A stretch of DNA of 64,000 bases from Stomoxys calcitrans (Eukaryota; Arthropoda; Insecta; Diptera; Muscidae), in contig NC_081555.1 in the NCBI RefSeq assembly GCF_963082655.1, forward strand, positions 177,738,944-177,802,943. The letters run 5' to 3'. The position numbers and the translations under genes are program-made. This document shows positions 39,001 to 45,487 of this stretch, in pieces; position 1 is the stretch's first letter; each line of letters opens with the position of its first letter. The notes beneath the pieces are model-generated. The model searched no databases. It was not told the origin of the DNA and saw only the letters and a list, made by a program, of their open reading frames with translations.

Positions 39001-42000
39001 AGATAGGTTTGATCTAAAAAGCTTTTTGAGAAAGTATGGCTTTTTGTGTTTATTATTGCAAAACAAGGGCTAGTATAGGAAAGTTAGGAAACTAATACCT
39101 TACAGCTACACTATAAGTTTAAATTGGAATGCGATATCATTATATGATCGCTTTATCTACATTTTTATCAATTTTGATAGACTTTGTTGGAGGTCTTCTG
39201 AAGGGTGTTGCAGTAACCACGGCCTTATAATTGGAAATCGGACTATTTGTTAAGATACATTGGCAGCTAAGAAAAAAAAAAATACTGTGTATTTTAAGAT
39301 CTGTTAATAAATCGGTTTGTAAGGGCTCTACAAGTGAAAACAGGATTATACATTTATATGACTGCTATATCCAGTAAAGGGCTGCACAAGCCAAATTGAA
39401 TGAACCATTGAAAGCTGTGACAACATGCCATTGTCCTGTTAGGTCATGATGTACAAAGTAACTAACAGACCACAGACCATAACAACTGCATACTACACTC
39501 AAAATACATGCAGACAAGCCCAAGAGCGGCATGGCATGCAATAACAGCGATACGTAGGTGACAATCATCACAGGTAGATCAAAAATCCAATTTTCTCCAT
39601 AAATGGTAACATTATGCTTAAACAATATTTTTTGCATTAAAAACTTTGCGATGGATAAAATTTAAAGAATTTTCTACTAGTTTTTTTTTTTTTTCAATAA
39701 ATTAAAAAAACAAATTTAAAAAAAATGTTAAGAAAATTAAAAAAATCAATGGCAAATATTTTAAATTTCATAAAAATTGGATAATTATTTATGTAAACCA
39801 ATTTATTTGAACAGCAGCTAACTTAGAAAATGTTTAAAAATACAATTACAAAATAAAAAAACTACTACAATTTCTCAATACCTGGCTATTTGCAATGGAT
39901 GAAAAACTCGCACACATTCTACATCATTATGGACCATAATATACTTAATTTTCCCATGAACATTCCATTAAGGAACAGGGGATACTTCTCTAATATCAAT
40001 GAGTGCAGTTCGATTAAAGTTTAAGCTCAATGATAAGGGGACTTCTTTTTTATGCCGAGTCCGAACGGCGTGACTTATAGCAAACCACTTGATAGAGAAG
40101 TTTTAACATGGCAGGATACATATAAATGTAGACGGCATTAATTAGGGGATAACCACCGCAAACATTGTTGTTGATGTTCACGCCGGGATTTGAACCCAGG
40201 CGTTCGGCTACATAGGCGGACATGCTATTCTGTGCGCCACGGTGGCCTCCAAGGACCAAATATAGTACCACAAATACCGCAAAATCTGTAATTGCAGTAC
40301 CATAAAAATCCTTAATTACAAAATAGGGATAAAGGTTTTATGATGCCTTCACCAGTTTTTCGCCAATGTTCGTTTGACGCCATAATATAACAGGTAAACA
40401 AAAGTCTCAGTTTTTTCTTTTCTAATATATTTTCAAAATGACTCTGTTGTCTGATGCATTGCAGGTATGCCGTGTTACTCTGAAAACTGTCAATGGCATT
40501 GAAATGGGTTGTAGCGGAGCCCTCAAGGCATGATGTTGGGTTGATGATCAGATATCGTAGCAATGCATTTGTTTTCGACAGATGGCATTAAAAGAGAAAA
40601 TGTGGCATTTGCACGCCTTTAATATATAAGTCTAAAGCAAATTCTATGAAATCCAGAGGAATTTGCATGCGTCAAAGGAGAATCCTATGAGCCAAATTTC
40701 TGTGAAAATTGCCCACATTATTGCATCTTTCACAACATATACTGGTATATGGGAGGTATGTCTAAATTATAACCGATCTCGACAAAATTGCATACGCATA
40801 GTAGAAGACATTTTGCATAATTGCAAATGCAATAGCTCTAAAGCGAAAATCGGACGAAAAATTTTATGGGAGTTACATCTAAATCATCAGAGTCATAAGA
40901 AAATCCTTCGAGTTAAGTTTCGTGAAGATCATTTGACGAATGACCAAATTATTTCATTATTAGTCCAAACAACTTAGATTTCACAACTTTGAATTTATTC
41001 TTACACTAATCATCAAACTGTCACTGTCAATTTATTCAGTAAACTCAAAATTTTCATGGTAAGGTACACGAATGAACAATGTCTGCAAATCATAAAAAAT
41101 TACTACCGAAATTCAAAGTCGGTGATCGATACTTTAAAGGCCAAAAGAGAATTAGCTCGTTGAGCCCTGTTTTTGAGCGTTGCGTTGAAAAATGCTACTC
41201 TGCAAGTCCCACAAAAGCAACACACAAGATTTATAGAATTTTTAACGCTAACGACTGAAATCGAGCTTTATTCTATATCGACATTCGTGAAGTAGTGTTT
41301 TTAGGCGTCAACGTTAAGTGTTTTAAATGTTGCGCTTTTTTGTCATTTGTTTCCAGAGCTGCATTTTTTAACGTAACACTAAAGACAACGCTTAACGCTT
41401 TCTGTTTTGCCCTAAAAGCAAAATCATCTGCAGTGACGAAGCTCATTTTTGGCTTAATGACATAAGTGTAGAAAGGCCTCTGGGGGTGGACTAAGCTTCC
41501 CACAGAATAATTTGTTGTCGTTGTAGCATTGTATTGTACACTGAGGCGGCAGCCATTTCCGATGAAGAACTCCATCGGGTCATTCCGGTACGTACAACTG
41601 TCTGCCCTGGAATTGCCGTTCTATTTGGTGTTCATCGTTAGCATGAGAACGGATTCAACGGAATCGAGTGTAGGTTCTCAGTGAGAGGCCCGACGGCATA
41701 GGTTTCTTGCTTAAATAATAAGTACCTATGATGCTCGTCGGTCGGTCGAAGATAGCCATCTTTACATACAAAAACAATATTGGGACCTAATTTTCTCTCA
41801 ATCTGACTCTATGCTTAAATAATAAGTACCTATGATGCTCGATATGACAAGGCAAGTTTTTGGTGCCTTTAAATAAACAATGACCATCAAGTTACCGCAT
41901 CTGTCGGTCGAAGATAGCCTCCTTCACCTACAAAAACAATATTGGGACCTAATTTTCTCTCAATTTGGCTCTATATTGCACTTCTTTAAATCAAGCAGCA

Positions 42001-43502
42001 TTAGATGGTCTAGAATCAAAATAAAATTCTAAAAAAAACATGGGAAGTTTGTACCCATTTTAAATAGACTGTAAATTATCCATTCACATTCAATGGACCA
42101 AAGAGGTCATCAACAAAACATATTGTACCGGCGAATCCAATGCCACAAACATTGCTAAGACACTCCACCACTGAAAATTTTAGAAATTTTAACTGCAACT
42201 TGAATGTCTTTCCACTTATAAATTTGCATAAATAATAACCTCCATGTAGGTGAGACCCCGACGAACGACAACAAAGTGGAAAGAGAATCTTAATTTATTC
42301 CATTCATAAGCACAACCTGGCCCCAACAAAACAAAAGCACAACACACATCAAATATTAAGTCCCCTAGTTGGAAGCATGAATGCGGCAGCGTCTTTCGTC
42401 GTCGTCGTCGATGCCAGTAAAAGTTTTTTATTTGGTGTTACTCATACTCTTACCAACACCTATGTTACTCATCTAACATATAGACCGCACGAGAACAGTG
42501 GGAAAGAAGAAAGGTATGGTGGTGTTTCATTTTTGGGTTATGACAATTCTTCTGTTTTGGTATTCATTTTGTAGCGATCGTCTTTTTATTTGCCACGCTG
42601 CTAATGCAACGGCAACTAACGAAGAAAATCACTATCATGTTTAAATGTTTGAGTTTAGAAAACTACAAGCAAATATACCCACTGAGAATGATATCACCAC
42701 CCCCGATTACTCCCCACAGGCATTTACAACTTCAACATATTAAACGCGACATTTGTGTTTGGAGATATGGCAAATTGATAGCTCCCCGAAAACACGCAGA
42801 GCTGTCTATATTCCCCTATGCATAATTTTCTTGAAAACGTAAAGAAAATATCGAAAGATAGTTAAGCCCGACAGCGTTTGGCTCATCAGCTTCTGGTCAC
42901 GAAAACGGCCGACAAATAATAACAGCTCTTTCTGTCACTCGCAATTATTGGGTGCGGTACCATTTAAAGGGATTCTGTGGTTACGTTAAGCAACGAAAAT
43001 GGGGATGGATGGGAGTGGAGAAACCAACCAACAACGAATGACAGTAATTATTTAACAAAATATCCACGAATGAGTTAACGAGAGAGCAAGGTGATTTGTT
43101 AATAACAAAAATAAACAATTGTGTATGTATGCGAATGCCAATATGTATTACGTTAATATTTTTAGAAATTTTTTCAAGAATTTTGTCAACAACATTACAT
43201 GCCAAAGTAAAATATTATTTCGAATTTTGAATTCAAACAAGTAAACAAAACAATTGCACAAACGCACACAAATAAAGAAGAAAAATCGCTACCAAAAAAA
43301 AACAAAGGAGCCAACACAATTCCCTCTCCCCCCCTGACAAAATACCTTTGCAATAAAAAACACAAGAGGTAAACACTAACACAACCCAATGTTAAAATTA
43401 AAAAATTCCTTATGAATATGACTGACTGATTGTTGGTACCGTCATATTTGTTTTTGTGGTTCGCTACTTACTTGTCACTTTAATGTGTGTGGGGCTCCAC
43501 AT
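14843..43502 (-). CDS. Rip11: Rip11, class I Rab11-family interacting protein (five coding exons)
   Basis: Joined exons 43472-43502, 17532-17676, 15735-17461, 15074-15225 and 14843-15007 give 2220 nt, exactly 740 codons including TAA, with every junction in phase and GT-AG. The protein starts MWSPTHIKVT and folds as a C2 domain over roughly residues 1-135. A long low-complexity, Ser/Pro-rich linker with a KPPRTP proline motif follows, then a highly charged coiled coil at about 525-600. The C-terminus carries the Rab11-binding domain signature YLDNLLLRVME. Known for the family: class I FIPs bind phosphoinositides through C2 and active Rab11 through the C-terminal helix, acting on recycling endosomes. 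In Drosophila, Rip11 works with Rab11 and myosin V in rhodopsin delivery. The identification rests on both ends of the protein and is strong. The exact C-terminus (stop versus one more splice) and transcript ends are inferred. Confidence 0.93.
15074..15225 (-). CDS. Rip11: Rip11 coding exon 4
   Basis: Acceptor TTTGACAG; 152 nt encoding EKPQPVSTVSTPSPKTNERI and on to AALAKKYEGKSRE. The first two bases complete a Glu codon split with exon 3. The donor GAG|GTTTTT is weak (only GT is invariant), but it is supported because exon 5 continues in phase and the peptide leads directly into the Rab11-binding helix. Intron 15008-15073 is 66 nt. Confidence 0.85.
15226..15734 (-). other. Rip11 intron 3 (509 nt)
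   Basis: GT-AG intron between exons 3 and 4. The sequence is AT-rich with no repeat family recognised and no other gene. Confidence 0.8.
15735..17461 (-). CDS. Rip11: Rip11 coding exon 3 (rest of C2, linker, coiled coil)
   Basis: This 1727-nt exon follows acceptor TTAAAG. It opens with KIPDQGNRAELVLTCLH, completing the C2 domain through LNEMDAYDRVRAKWYKLE. A basic patch (KGIKKIAKKFGSKLHLPGSKKK) then leads into a Ser/Pro/Glu-rich linker, and the exon ends in a Glu/Arg-rich coiled coil (KSEEEERQRLQR onward). The donor is CACCGAG|GTGAGC at 15735. The frame stays open for another 27 nt past that donor to a TGA, so splicing rather than the stop defines the end. The next exon continues the frame perfectly. 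Confidence 0.93.
17532..17676 (-). CDS. Rip11: Rip11 coding exon 2 (C2 domain, first half)
   Basis: Acceptor TTTACAG lies just upstream and donor CT|GTAAGT closes the exon. The 145 nt encode RAARGLLCKGKNNTNNCFV and on to SVSWNEECEL-type sequence, typical C2 strands with the WNEE motif. The phase (2 nt in, 2 nt out) fits exon 1 and exon 3. The 70-nt intron 17462-17531 separates it from exon 3. Confidence 0.93.
17677..19616. other. Intron DNA next to Rip11 exon 2
   Basis: No gene. 18780-19160 is very AT-rich and like the repeat at 2330. The rest is unremarkable. Confidence 0.4.
19617..19807 (+). mobile_element. SINE copy with inverted tail piece
   Basis: 19617-19660 reads AAATTGCAAATTTTGCTCAT and CCGCTAAGGAACAGGGGA, which is the SINE tail in minus orientation. 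From about 19668 the sequence is SINE body in plus orientation (CAACATTTGTGAGGTACTAT through CCCCTTATCATTGA). The two pieces are in opposite directions. Confidence 0.75.
19836..20472 (-). mobile_element. Family M dispersed repeat, both ends present
   Basis: The left end is GTAAGAACGTGCAAAGTTCG GCCGGGCCGAA then TATATACCCTCCACCATGG. The right end is CCATGCTATGGTGGAGGATATAC. The TATAYCCTCCACCAT motifs face each other, an inverted terminal repeat. The interior has AGGCTCAAGAAGTCAAGACC and TATATGGCAGCTATATCAA. This is the most complete copy for defining the ends. The 124-codon frame across it has no protein meaning. Confidence 0.8.
20473..21966. other. AT-rich intron DNA, no feature
   Basis: Degenerate AT-rich sequence with recurring words such as CGAATTCCAAAAA and TAGTATCTAAATATA-like runs at 19330-20770 that may be remnants of an old tandem array. 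No coding signal. Confidence 0.35.
21967..22002. repeat. Hairpin next to LINE 3' end
   Basis: TGTTCTGTTATAGCC, loop AATTAA, GGCTATAACGGAACA: 14 of 15 bases pair. It sits about 20 bp from the downstream end of the LINE remnant. Confidence 0.75.
22022..23290 (-). pseudogene. Decayed non-LTR retrotransposon (RT and C-terminus)
   Basis: In shifting minus-strand frames the reverse-transcriptase core is visible. It includes AGGDGLSAELFKTGGDTVL and IPDSWNLSILRPVHKK near 23040-23200, FVDYKAAT near 22800, the catalytic box as ADDIDIMARS near 22558-22590 with the preceding Tyr codon now a stop, and VNGDKT near 22490. The end motif GRWKDQVVKDIRDWRRSAEN lies near 22040-22105. Stops and frameshifts interrupt it throughout, so it is dead. 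The motif set suggests an RTE-, CR1- or jockey-group LINE; I cannot settle the clade. Confidence 0.8.
22321..22413. repeat. Three-copy short tandem repeat inside the LINE
   Basis: GTAAATCCTTTGGAGCTGTG, GTAAATCCTTTAAGGCTGTG and GTAAATCCTTTGGAGCTGTG recur with spacers of 24-35 bp, a local triplication in the dead element. Confidence 0.8.
23291..24024. other. No feature recognised
   Basis: Intron DNA with a poly(T) run and no coding or repeat signal I can name. A short CTT microsatellite lies just left at 23038-23057. Confidence 0.35.
24025..24151 (-). mobile_element. Family M fragment (degenerate)
   Basis: CATGAAGTCAAATCGAGGAA and GATTTATATACGTGTTACAT resemble family M subrepeats in minus orientation. 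It directly abuts the SINE copy at 24152. Confidence 0.45.
24152..24433 (-). mobile_element. tRNA-derived SINE, diverged full-length copy
   Basis: Tail TTCCATTAAGGAACAGGGGA, body with TATGCCGAATCCAAACGGCC, head GGGATTTGAGCCCAGGCGTT with B box decayed, and GCCACGGTAGACTTC at the 5' end. More substitutions than the copy at 11466, so it is probably older. Confidence 0.85.
24584..25062 (+). pseudogene. Broken coding-like segment, family not recognised
   Basis: Three overlapping frames look like one former protein. ATG at 24584 opens MTITDDNESAMELHAKK and stops at 24670. A second frame holds INEIIMENTHLDIREVKRKT to about 24790. A third holds IPHLIGNLTGDKLRAYIHHK and NVVRLCRDHFYSNDTAFADC to TAA near 25062. 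The last part is rich in C/G at third positions (AAC, GAC, TGC, CGC, GCC), unlike the surrounding AT-rich intron. Frame changes fall in A-runs. It ends in an A-rich stretch, so a processed pseudogene is possible. The C-x2-HF near the middle recalls the second half of a THAP finger, but the first cysteine pair is not seen. Confidence 0.35.
25063..25475. other. No gene; possible SINE head relic
   Basis: At 25253-25280 the words GGTTGGGTAGTCTAGTGGTT resemble a tRNA D-arm/A box, but no B box follows. Otherwise nothing. Confidence 0.3.
25476..25750. mobile_element. Family M fragment (degenerate)
   Basis: Begins AATATACCCTCCACAATAGG, the family terminus, then decays. Confidence 0.4.
25751..27426. 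other. No feature recognised
   Basis: AT-rich intron DNA. Two overlapping opposite-strand frames near 26713-27012 have no domain or codon bias. Confidence 0.35.
27427..27730. promoter_or_regulatory. Three DRE motifs (TATCGATA)
   Basis: Perfect TATCGATA at 27427-27434, 27436-27443 and 27723-27730. In Drosophila this is the DREF/BEAF site found at housekeeping promoters and insulators. Function inside the Rip11 intron is unproven. Confidence 0.4.
27470..27665 (-). mobile_element. Family M fragment
   Basis: AATCAGGAGATCGATTTATAT and ACGGATGAAAATTGCGCCCA match the family in minus orientation. It lies between the DRE motifs. Confidence 0.5.
27735..28250. other. No feature recognised
   Basis: Intron DNA of ordinary composition. 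Confidence 0.35.
28251..28610 (+). mobile_element. MITE-like family A, second near-complete copy
   Basis: GTACTCTATTCTGATTTCGG, GCTGAAATTTTTAATTGTTTC and the end block CATTCCGCCTGAAAAGTTGA ACAG match the copy at 9516 over the whole length. Confidence 0.7.
28611..29204. other. No feature recognised
   Basis: AT-rich with homopolymer runs near 28895-28960. Confidence 0.35.
29205..29325 (-). mobile_element. Second tRNA-derived SINE family
   Basis: On the minus strand GCATGTAGCTGAGTTTTCGG (A-box side), CAGTGCGGGGGTCGTGG, B box GGTTCGATTCC and CCAGCAGAGGCTTTGGTCGG are followed by TGTGATATCACAATAG and GTCTAAGTGAGTTTG. The head is unrelated to the main SINE family. The 5' end is damaged (the D-loop is shortened), so this is not a working tRNA gene. 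Confidence 0.65.
29326..31679. other. No feature recognised
   Basis: AT-rich intron DNA. No frame with coding character and none of the window's repeat families. Confidence 0.35.
31680..32400 (-). pseudogene. Decayed Tc1-like transposase
   Basis: In broken minus-strand frames several landmarks of a Tc1/mariner DDE transposase appear in order. WRNIVLTDNCKILLFGGTGS with RQYV (first catalytic Asp region) is at about 32110-32180, YVDILEHIM near 31945, and QSHG/LMEHIWEDIG-type sequence (downstream of the second catalytic Asp) near 31785-31825. Stops and frameshifts make it inactive. The inverted ends were not located. Confidence 0.6.
32401..33281. other. No feature recognised
   Basis: AT-rich intron DNA. 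Confidence 0.3.
33282..34262 (+). mobile_element. Family M dispersed repeat, long copy with internal subrepeats
   Basis: Starts TATACCCTCCACCATAGGAT GGGGGTATAC, then TCGTCATTCTG, CACCTCGAAATATGCGTCTA and a run rich in CCGTCCGTCCG. A module of about 150 bp follows, with CATATAAACCGATCTTGG, TTGACTTCTTGAGC, GGCGCAATTCTTATCCGATT and TGAAATTTTGCACG. It recurs about five times, CTTGACTTC falling near 33593, 33733, 33887, 34039 and 34160. No protein is encoded. Confidence 0.85.
34263..35689. other. No feature recognised
   Basis: Intron DNA with a TTATTATCATCATCATCAT-like microsatellite near 35060-35080. Confidence 0.35.
35690..35760 (+). mobile_element. MITE-like family A, 3' end fragment
   Basis: GGAGTTTTACAGCATTCCGC CTGAAAAGC and CAGAATACTCAGCTTAAGGG equal the family A terminus. 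Confidence 0.7.
35761..36107. other. No feature recognised
   Basis: Short AT-rich interval. Confidence 0.3.
36108..36234. mobile_element. Small palindromic MITE (CCGTTTAYACTG ends)
   Basis: The left end AAACACCGTTTACACTGCTC TTTAAATCC and the right end (complement) AAGACCCCGTTTATACTGTT CATTAAATCC are inverted repeats over about 40 bp, separated by about 40 bp. Total about 127 bp with no coding capacity. Confidence 0.75.
36235..36657. other. No feature recognised
   Basis: AT-rich intron DNA before the hAT-like element. Confidence 0.3.
36658..37536. mobile_element. Non-autonomous hAT-like element
   Basis: Ends CAGTGTTGCC (36658) and GGCCACACTG (37536, complement CAGTGTGGCC) are typical hAT termini. 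They are flanked by CCATTAAT and TCAATAAT, an eroded 8-bp duplication. Subterminal TTGGTAG words occur at both ends. The middle (about 36880-37427) resembles family M (CAGATGGACGG, GGTGGCGGGTATA), so it may be a nested insertion. No transposase is visible. Confidence 0.6.
37428..38006 (+). repeat. Direct duplication of about 220 bp around a SINE piece
   Basis: 37428-37645 and 37783-38005 share TTCTTGGCTTGTAGAA-type sequence, the hAT right end and flanking GAATAAAGAGAAATTCAATTA TGGCC through GCAAAATCCCCC. The truncated SINE lies exactly between the copies. They differ at roughly one base in ten by eye. Confidence 0.8.
37646..37773 (+). mobile_element. tRNA-derived SINE, truncated with internal deletion
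   Basis: ACTGGCAACATTTTTGAGGT, AAAACTTCTCTCCAAATAGG then GAAGTTTGCCGCTGTTCCTT and GTTCATGGGCAAAATTTGCA. The tRNA head and the middle of the body are missing. Confidence 0.8.
38007..39930. other. No feature recognised
   Basis: Intron DNA. A 90-codon minus-strand frame at 39365-39637 is very hydrophobic but matches nothing I know. Confidence 0.35.
39944..40252 (-). mobile_element. tRNA-derived SINE, full-length with probable target duplication
   Basis: Tail CATTCCATTAAGGAACAGGG, body TATGCCGAGTCCGAACGGCG, head GGGATTTGAACCCAGGCGTT and GCGCCACGGTGGCCTCC at the 5' end. Flanks GGACCATAATATA (39931-39943) and GGACCAAATATA (40253-40264) look like a 12-13 bp target duplication with one gap. Confidence 0.9.
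40265..40679. other. No gene confirmed
   Basis: An 83-codon minus-strand frame (40312-40563) lies here, without a domain or supporting codon bias. Confidence 0.3.
40680..40975 (-). mobile_element. Family M-like fragment (degenerate)
   Basis: ACTGGTATATGGGAGGTATG, CGATCTCGACAAAATTGCAT and TTTTATGGGAGTTACATCTA resemble the family in minus orientation. A 104-codon plus frame here reflects the repeat. Confidence 0.45.
41056..41163 (+). pseudogene. Tc1/mariner-type transposase N-terminal fragment
   Basis: ATG 41056 opens MVRYTNEQCLQIIKNYYRNS KSVIDTLKAKRELAR then TGA. The TNEQ-LQIIK-YY-NS-SV motif is the start of the helix-turn-helix DNA-binding region of a transposase family common in insects. 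The catalytic domain is not found downstream. Confidence 0.55.
41164..41511. other. Unclassified repeat-like DNA
   Basis: Several inverted TTAACGCT / AGCGTTAA words around 41245-41405 suggest an old palindromic element. No gene. Confidence 0.35.
41512..41600 (-). mobile_element. Short dispersed repeat family C
   Basis: GTCGTTGTAGCATTGTATTG, ACTGAGGCGGCAGCCATTTC CGATGAAG and GGTACGTACAACTG match the family at 13312 and 48096. Confidence 0.7.
41640..41990 (+). mobile_element. Dispersed repeat family B with internal duplication
   Basis: GTGAGAGGCCCGACGGCATA and CCTATGATGCTCGATATGAC AAGGC match 47786-48045 and, inverted, 51390-51535. Within this copy, AAATAATAAGTACCTATGAT GCTCG and GTCGGTCGAAGATAGCC with AATATTGGGACCTAATTTTC appear twice (41708-41813 and 41814-41975), the first with an internal deletion. 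Confidence 0.7.
41991..43471. other. 5' end of the Rip11 intron, no repeat recognised
   Basis: About 1.5 kb free of recognised repeats next to exon 1, the part of the intron most likely to hold regulatory DNA. It contains a GTC microsatellite near 42398-42412. No other coding signal. Confidence 0.4.
43472..43502 (-). CDS. Rip11: Rip11 coding exon 1 (31-nt start exon)
   Basis: The minus strand reads ATG TGG AGC CCC ACA CAC ATT AAA GTG ACA A followed by GTAAGT, a strong donor. It encodes MWSPTHIKVT plus the first base of a codon. Exon 2 begins with TA, so the split codon becomes ATA (Ile) and the reading runs on into RAARGLL, the expected first strand of the FIP C2 domain. No other stretch I scanned upstream of exon 2 offers a matching start. 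This exon is too short to show as an open frame and was found by homology to the usual Rip11 N-terminus. Confidence 0.88.
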
Positions 43503-44024
43503 TCTTGTTGCTGGTGTGTGTGATGTTGTGTTGGATACTACTGATGTGTTGTTGTTGGTCCCCCTCTCGTTCGTTGATTATAAATTTACCTTGATGGTAC
43601 TATCATAAAGTGGCGAGTCGACTTTTTTTCTTTTGTTTATTGTAGCTGAATGGATCAACCAATTGTTTTCACCTAGGATTTTTTGCACCTTATCTTCTTT
43701 TTCTTTTATTCACAAATAAATTTTAATATATTTCCAGAAACCAATAAAATAAATATTATTTTTTCTTTCCTATTTTATTATATGATTTCTTCATTTGTTG
43801 TTTGACGAAATGACAGCTTTCTTTTTTCACATTTCCACACTTGTTTCCACTGCGAAGCATAAACCAAAATAAAAAAAATATAAATCGCAATATATTCTCA
43901 CTTTTGCTATTAAAATAAATAAAATACAATATAAAATTCACTTGCTGTTGATATAAATTTGAAATCACAATTTTCAAAATGTTCAACTTTTGCCGACAAC
44001 AATCCAACAATCTCGGAAACTGAA
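43503..44024 (-). promoter_or_regulatory. Rip11 5' leader and candidate initiator
   Basis: Upstream of the Rip11 ATG the minus strand is AT-rich, with no splice acceptor that is clearly needed. At 44023-44018 it reads TCAGTT, a perfect match to the Drosophila initiator TCAGTY, which would place transcription start at about 44021 and give a leader near 519 nt. I see no DPE at the expected spacing and no TATA box. This is inference from one short motif. Confidence 0.35.
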
Positions 44025-44083
44025 TGTCGTCTCTAAAACACGATTATACATACTCGCTCGCGACTGGTGCGGGCATGGTTGCC

Positions 44084-44556
44084 CAGCTGATGAAATTTTC
44101 CAATTCCAGAGTTGTATCCAAATCTCACTAGAACGTCAAATGCTAGGCCATGGTTGAATTAATAAGGTAAGCCACTTGCCCAACAACAACGAAATCAACT
44201 ATACAACCCTGTAGGGTGGCGCAAATTCCCACTACGCATGGTTAAATTAAAAAGGTTGGCTCACTTGCCCAGCTGATGGAATTGAGCAACTACAGAGTTG
44301 TATCCAAATCCCATGTCAACCGCTTGGTTTAGATTTTAAACTTTTTTAATATTTTGTTCCTTTTCACATTTTAATTCTAGTTTTTAATTGCATTATCTTG
44401 TGAAGCAGCCACAAAATCAAAAGATTTGTGATTATAAACGTGTAATTTATATCTTAATTCAACCGTGTGCTAAGCAAATTTATACAAGGTAAAGTCATTA
44501 GACCAGCTGATGGAATTTACCAATTTCAGAGTTGTATACAAATCCCACTAGAATGG
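44084..44556. repeat. Three-fold spaced direct repeat upstream of Rip11
   Basis: About 65 bp recurs at 44084-44148, 44260-44322 and 44492-44556. The shared core is CCAGCTGATGGAATT followed by CAGAGTTGTATNCAAATCCC. The copies are separated by unrelated sequence of about 110 and 170 bp. Nature unknown: it could be a partly tandem duplicated element or a repeated regulatory module. Confidence 0.6.
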
Positions 44557-44587
44557 TTTGTTTGGATTTTAATAGCCGTATTTATAA

Positions 44588-44960
44588 AGATGGGCGATGG
44601 GTATATACCCAAAACGCAGAATGGGTTATGGTAGACCCCTACCTATTTCTGTGAAGTGTGGTTCAGATCGGACTATATTTGGATATAGTTGCCCTATAGA
44701 ACTATAGGCCCTATCTTCCTATATAGGGTATTGAGGCCAGAAAAGATCCATTTATTACCCGAATTCGATGAAATTTTGACACAGTGTTTTCTGGTAGACC
44801 CCTACCCATTTCTGTCAAATGTGGATCGCACCATATTTGGATATAGCTGCCATATAGTCCGATCTCCCGATATAGAGTATTGAGCCCATAAAATTAGAAT
44901 TTTTCATCCAATTTGGATGAAATTTGAAACAGTGCGTTTTGGTACCCCTCCCATCATATG
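44588..44960 (+). mobile_element. Family M-related repeat
   Basis: Two units of about 190 bp contain GGTAGACCCCTACC, GATATAGTTGCCCTATAG or GATATAGCTGCCATATAG, and GTATTGAGGCC or GTATTGAGCCC. It is a diverged subfamily of family M. Confidence 0.65.
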
Positions 44961-45487
44961 ATTTACCGTCAGAATAATTATGGTAAATTGTGTTGATTGT
45001 GTAGTATTATCACAAAAAATAAAAGTGCTAAAAGTGCTATATATGCTAACAATTATTATTTATTTAAAAGGCAATGAACGAGAATGCTACGAATATTAGT
45101 TTTTTCTTACCATGTTGTCCTAAGTTGAAAAATAATTTGTCCACGCATTTAGTGAACGCCAAATTTCCACTCAGTGAAGAACTTAGTACCGCAAATGAAA
45201 ATGTTTTCACGTTTTTTTTTATGGAGTTTCACTGTAGAAACTAAACTTAATACTCACCTTAATCGAAGTGAAGTCTTAACTAAAAATCTGATCATGTAAG
45301 AGATCCATGTAAATATGTATATATTACTTTACGCAACGACACGTTCAATTCTAACCTATTTAAAAACATTAATCAGCTGACAATTGTGACATTAATTAAA
45401 AGATAATAAACTAATTTATTCTACGTGTTTTTAGTAGAATAATTAATTTCGAGTGCAGTTCCGAGTGATTTATACCAAATATTTACA

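Larger units (their letters stand above)
17677..43471 (-). other. Rip11 intron 1 (25.8 kb)
   Basis: This intron lies between the donor after ACAA at 43471 and the acceptor before exon 2. It has no conserved host gene that I can recognise inside it. It is packed with SINEs, a decayed LINE, Tc1 and hAT remnants, MITEs and copies of family M, each listed separately. Long first introns in insects often carry enhancers, but none can be shown here. Confidence 0.8.
44025..45487. promoter_or_regulatory. Divergent Rip11 / CG18508 upstream region
   Basis: This is the interval between the two head-to-head genes. It contains a three-fold direct repeat (44084-44556), a copy of family M (44588-44960) and, near the CG18508 end, a fragment of MITE family A (about 45210-45270). 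The CG18508 leader probably starts around 45450, where GTGCAGTT resembles an initiator. No TATA box is evident. Confidence 0.35.

Noticed and set aside
40312..40563. An 83-codon minus-strand frame as a host gene
   Set aside because: No recognised domain, splice context or codon bias; kept only as a remark in the regional entry.
43756..44010. An 84-codon minus-strand frame upstream of the Rip11 ATG as a separate small protein
   Set aside because: It has no ATG at its start (it begins with TTG), is AT-driven, and lies in the presumed Rip11 leader.
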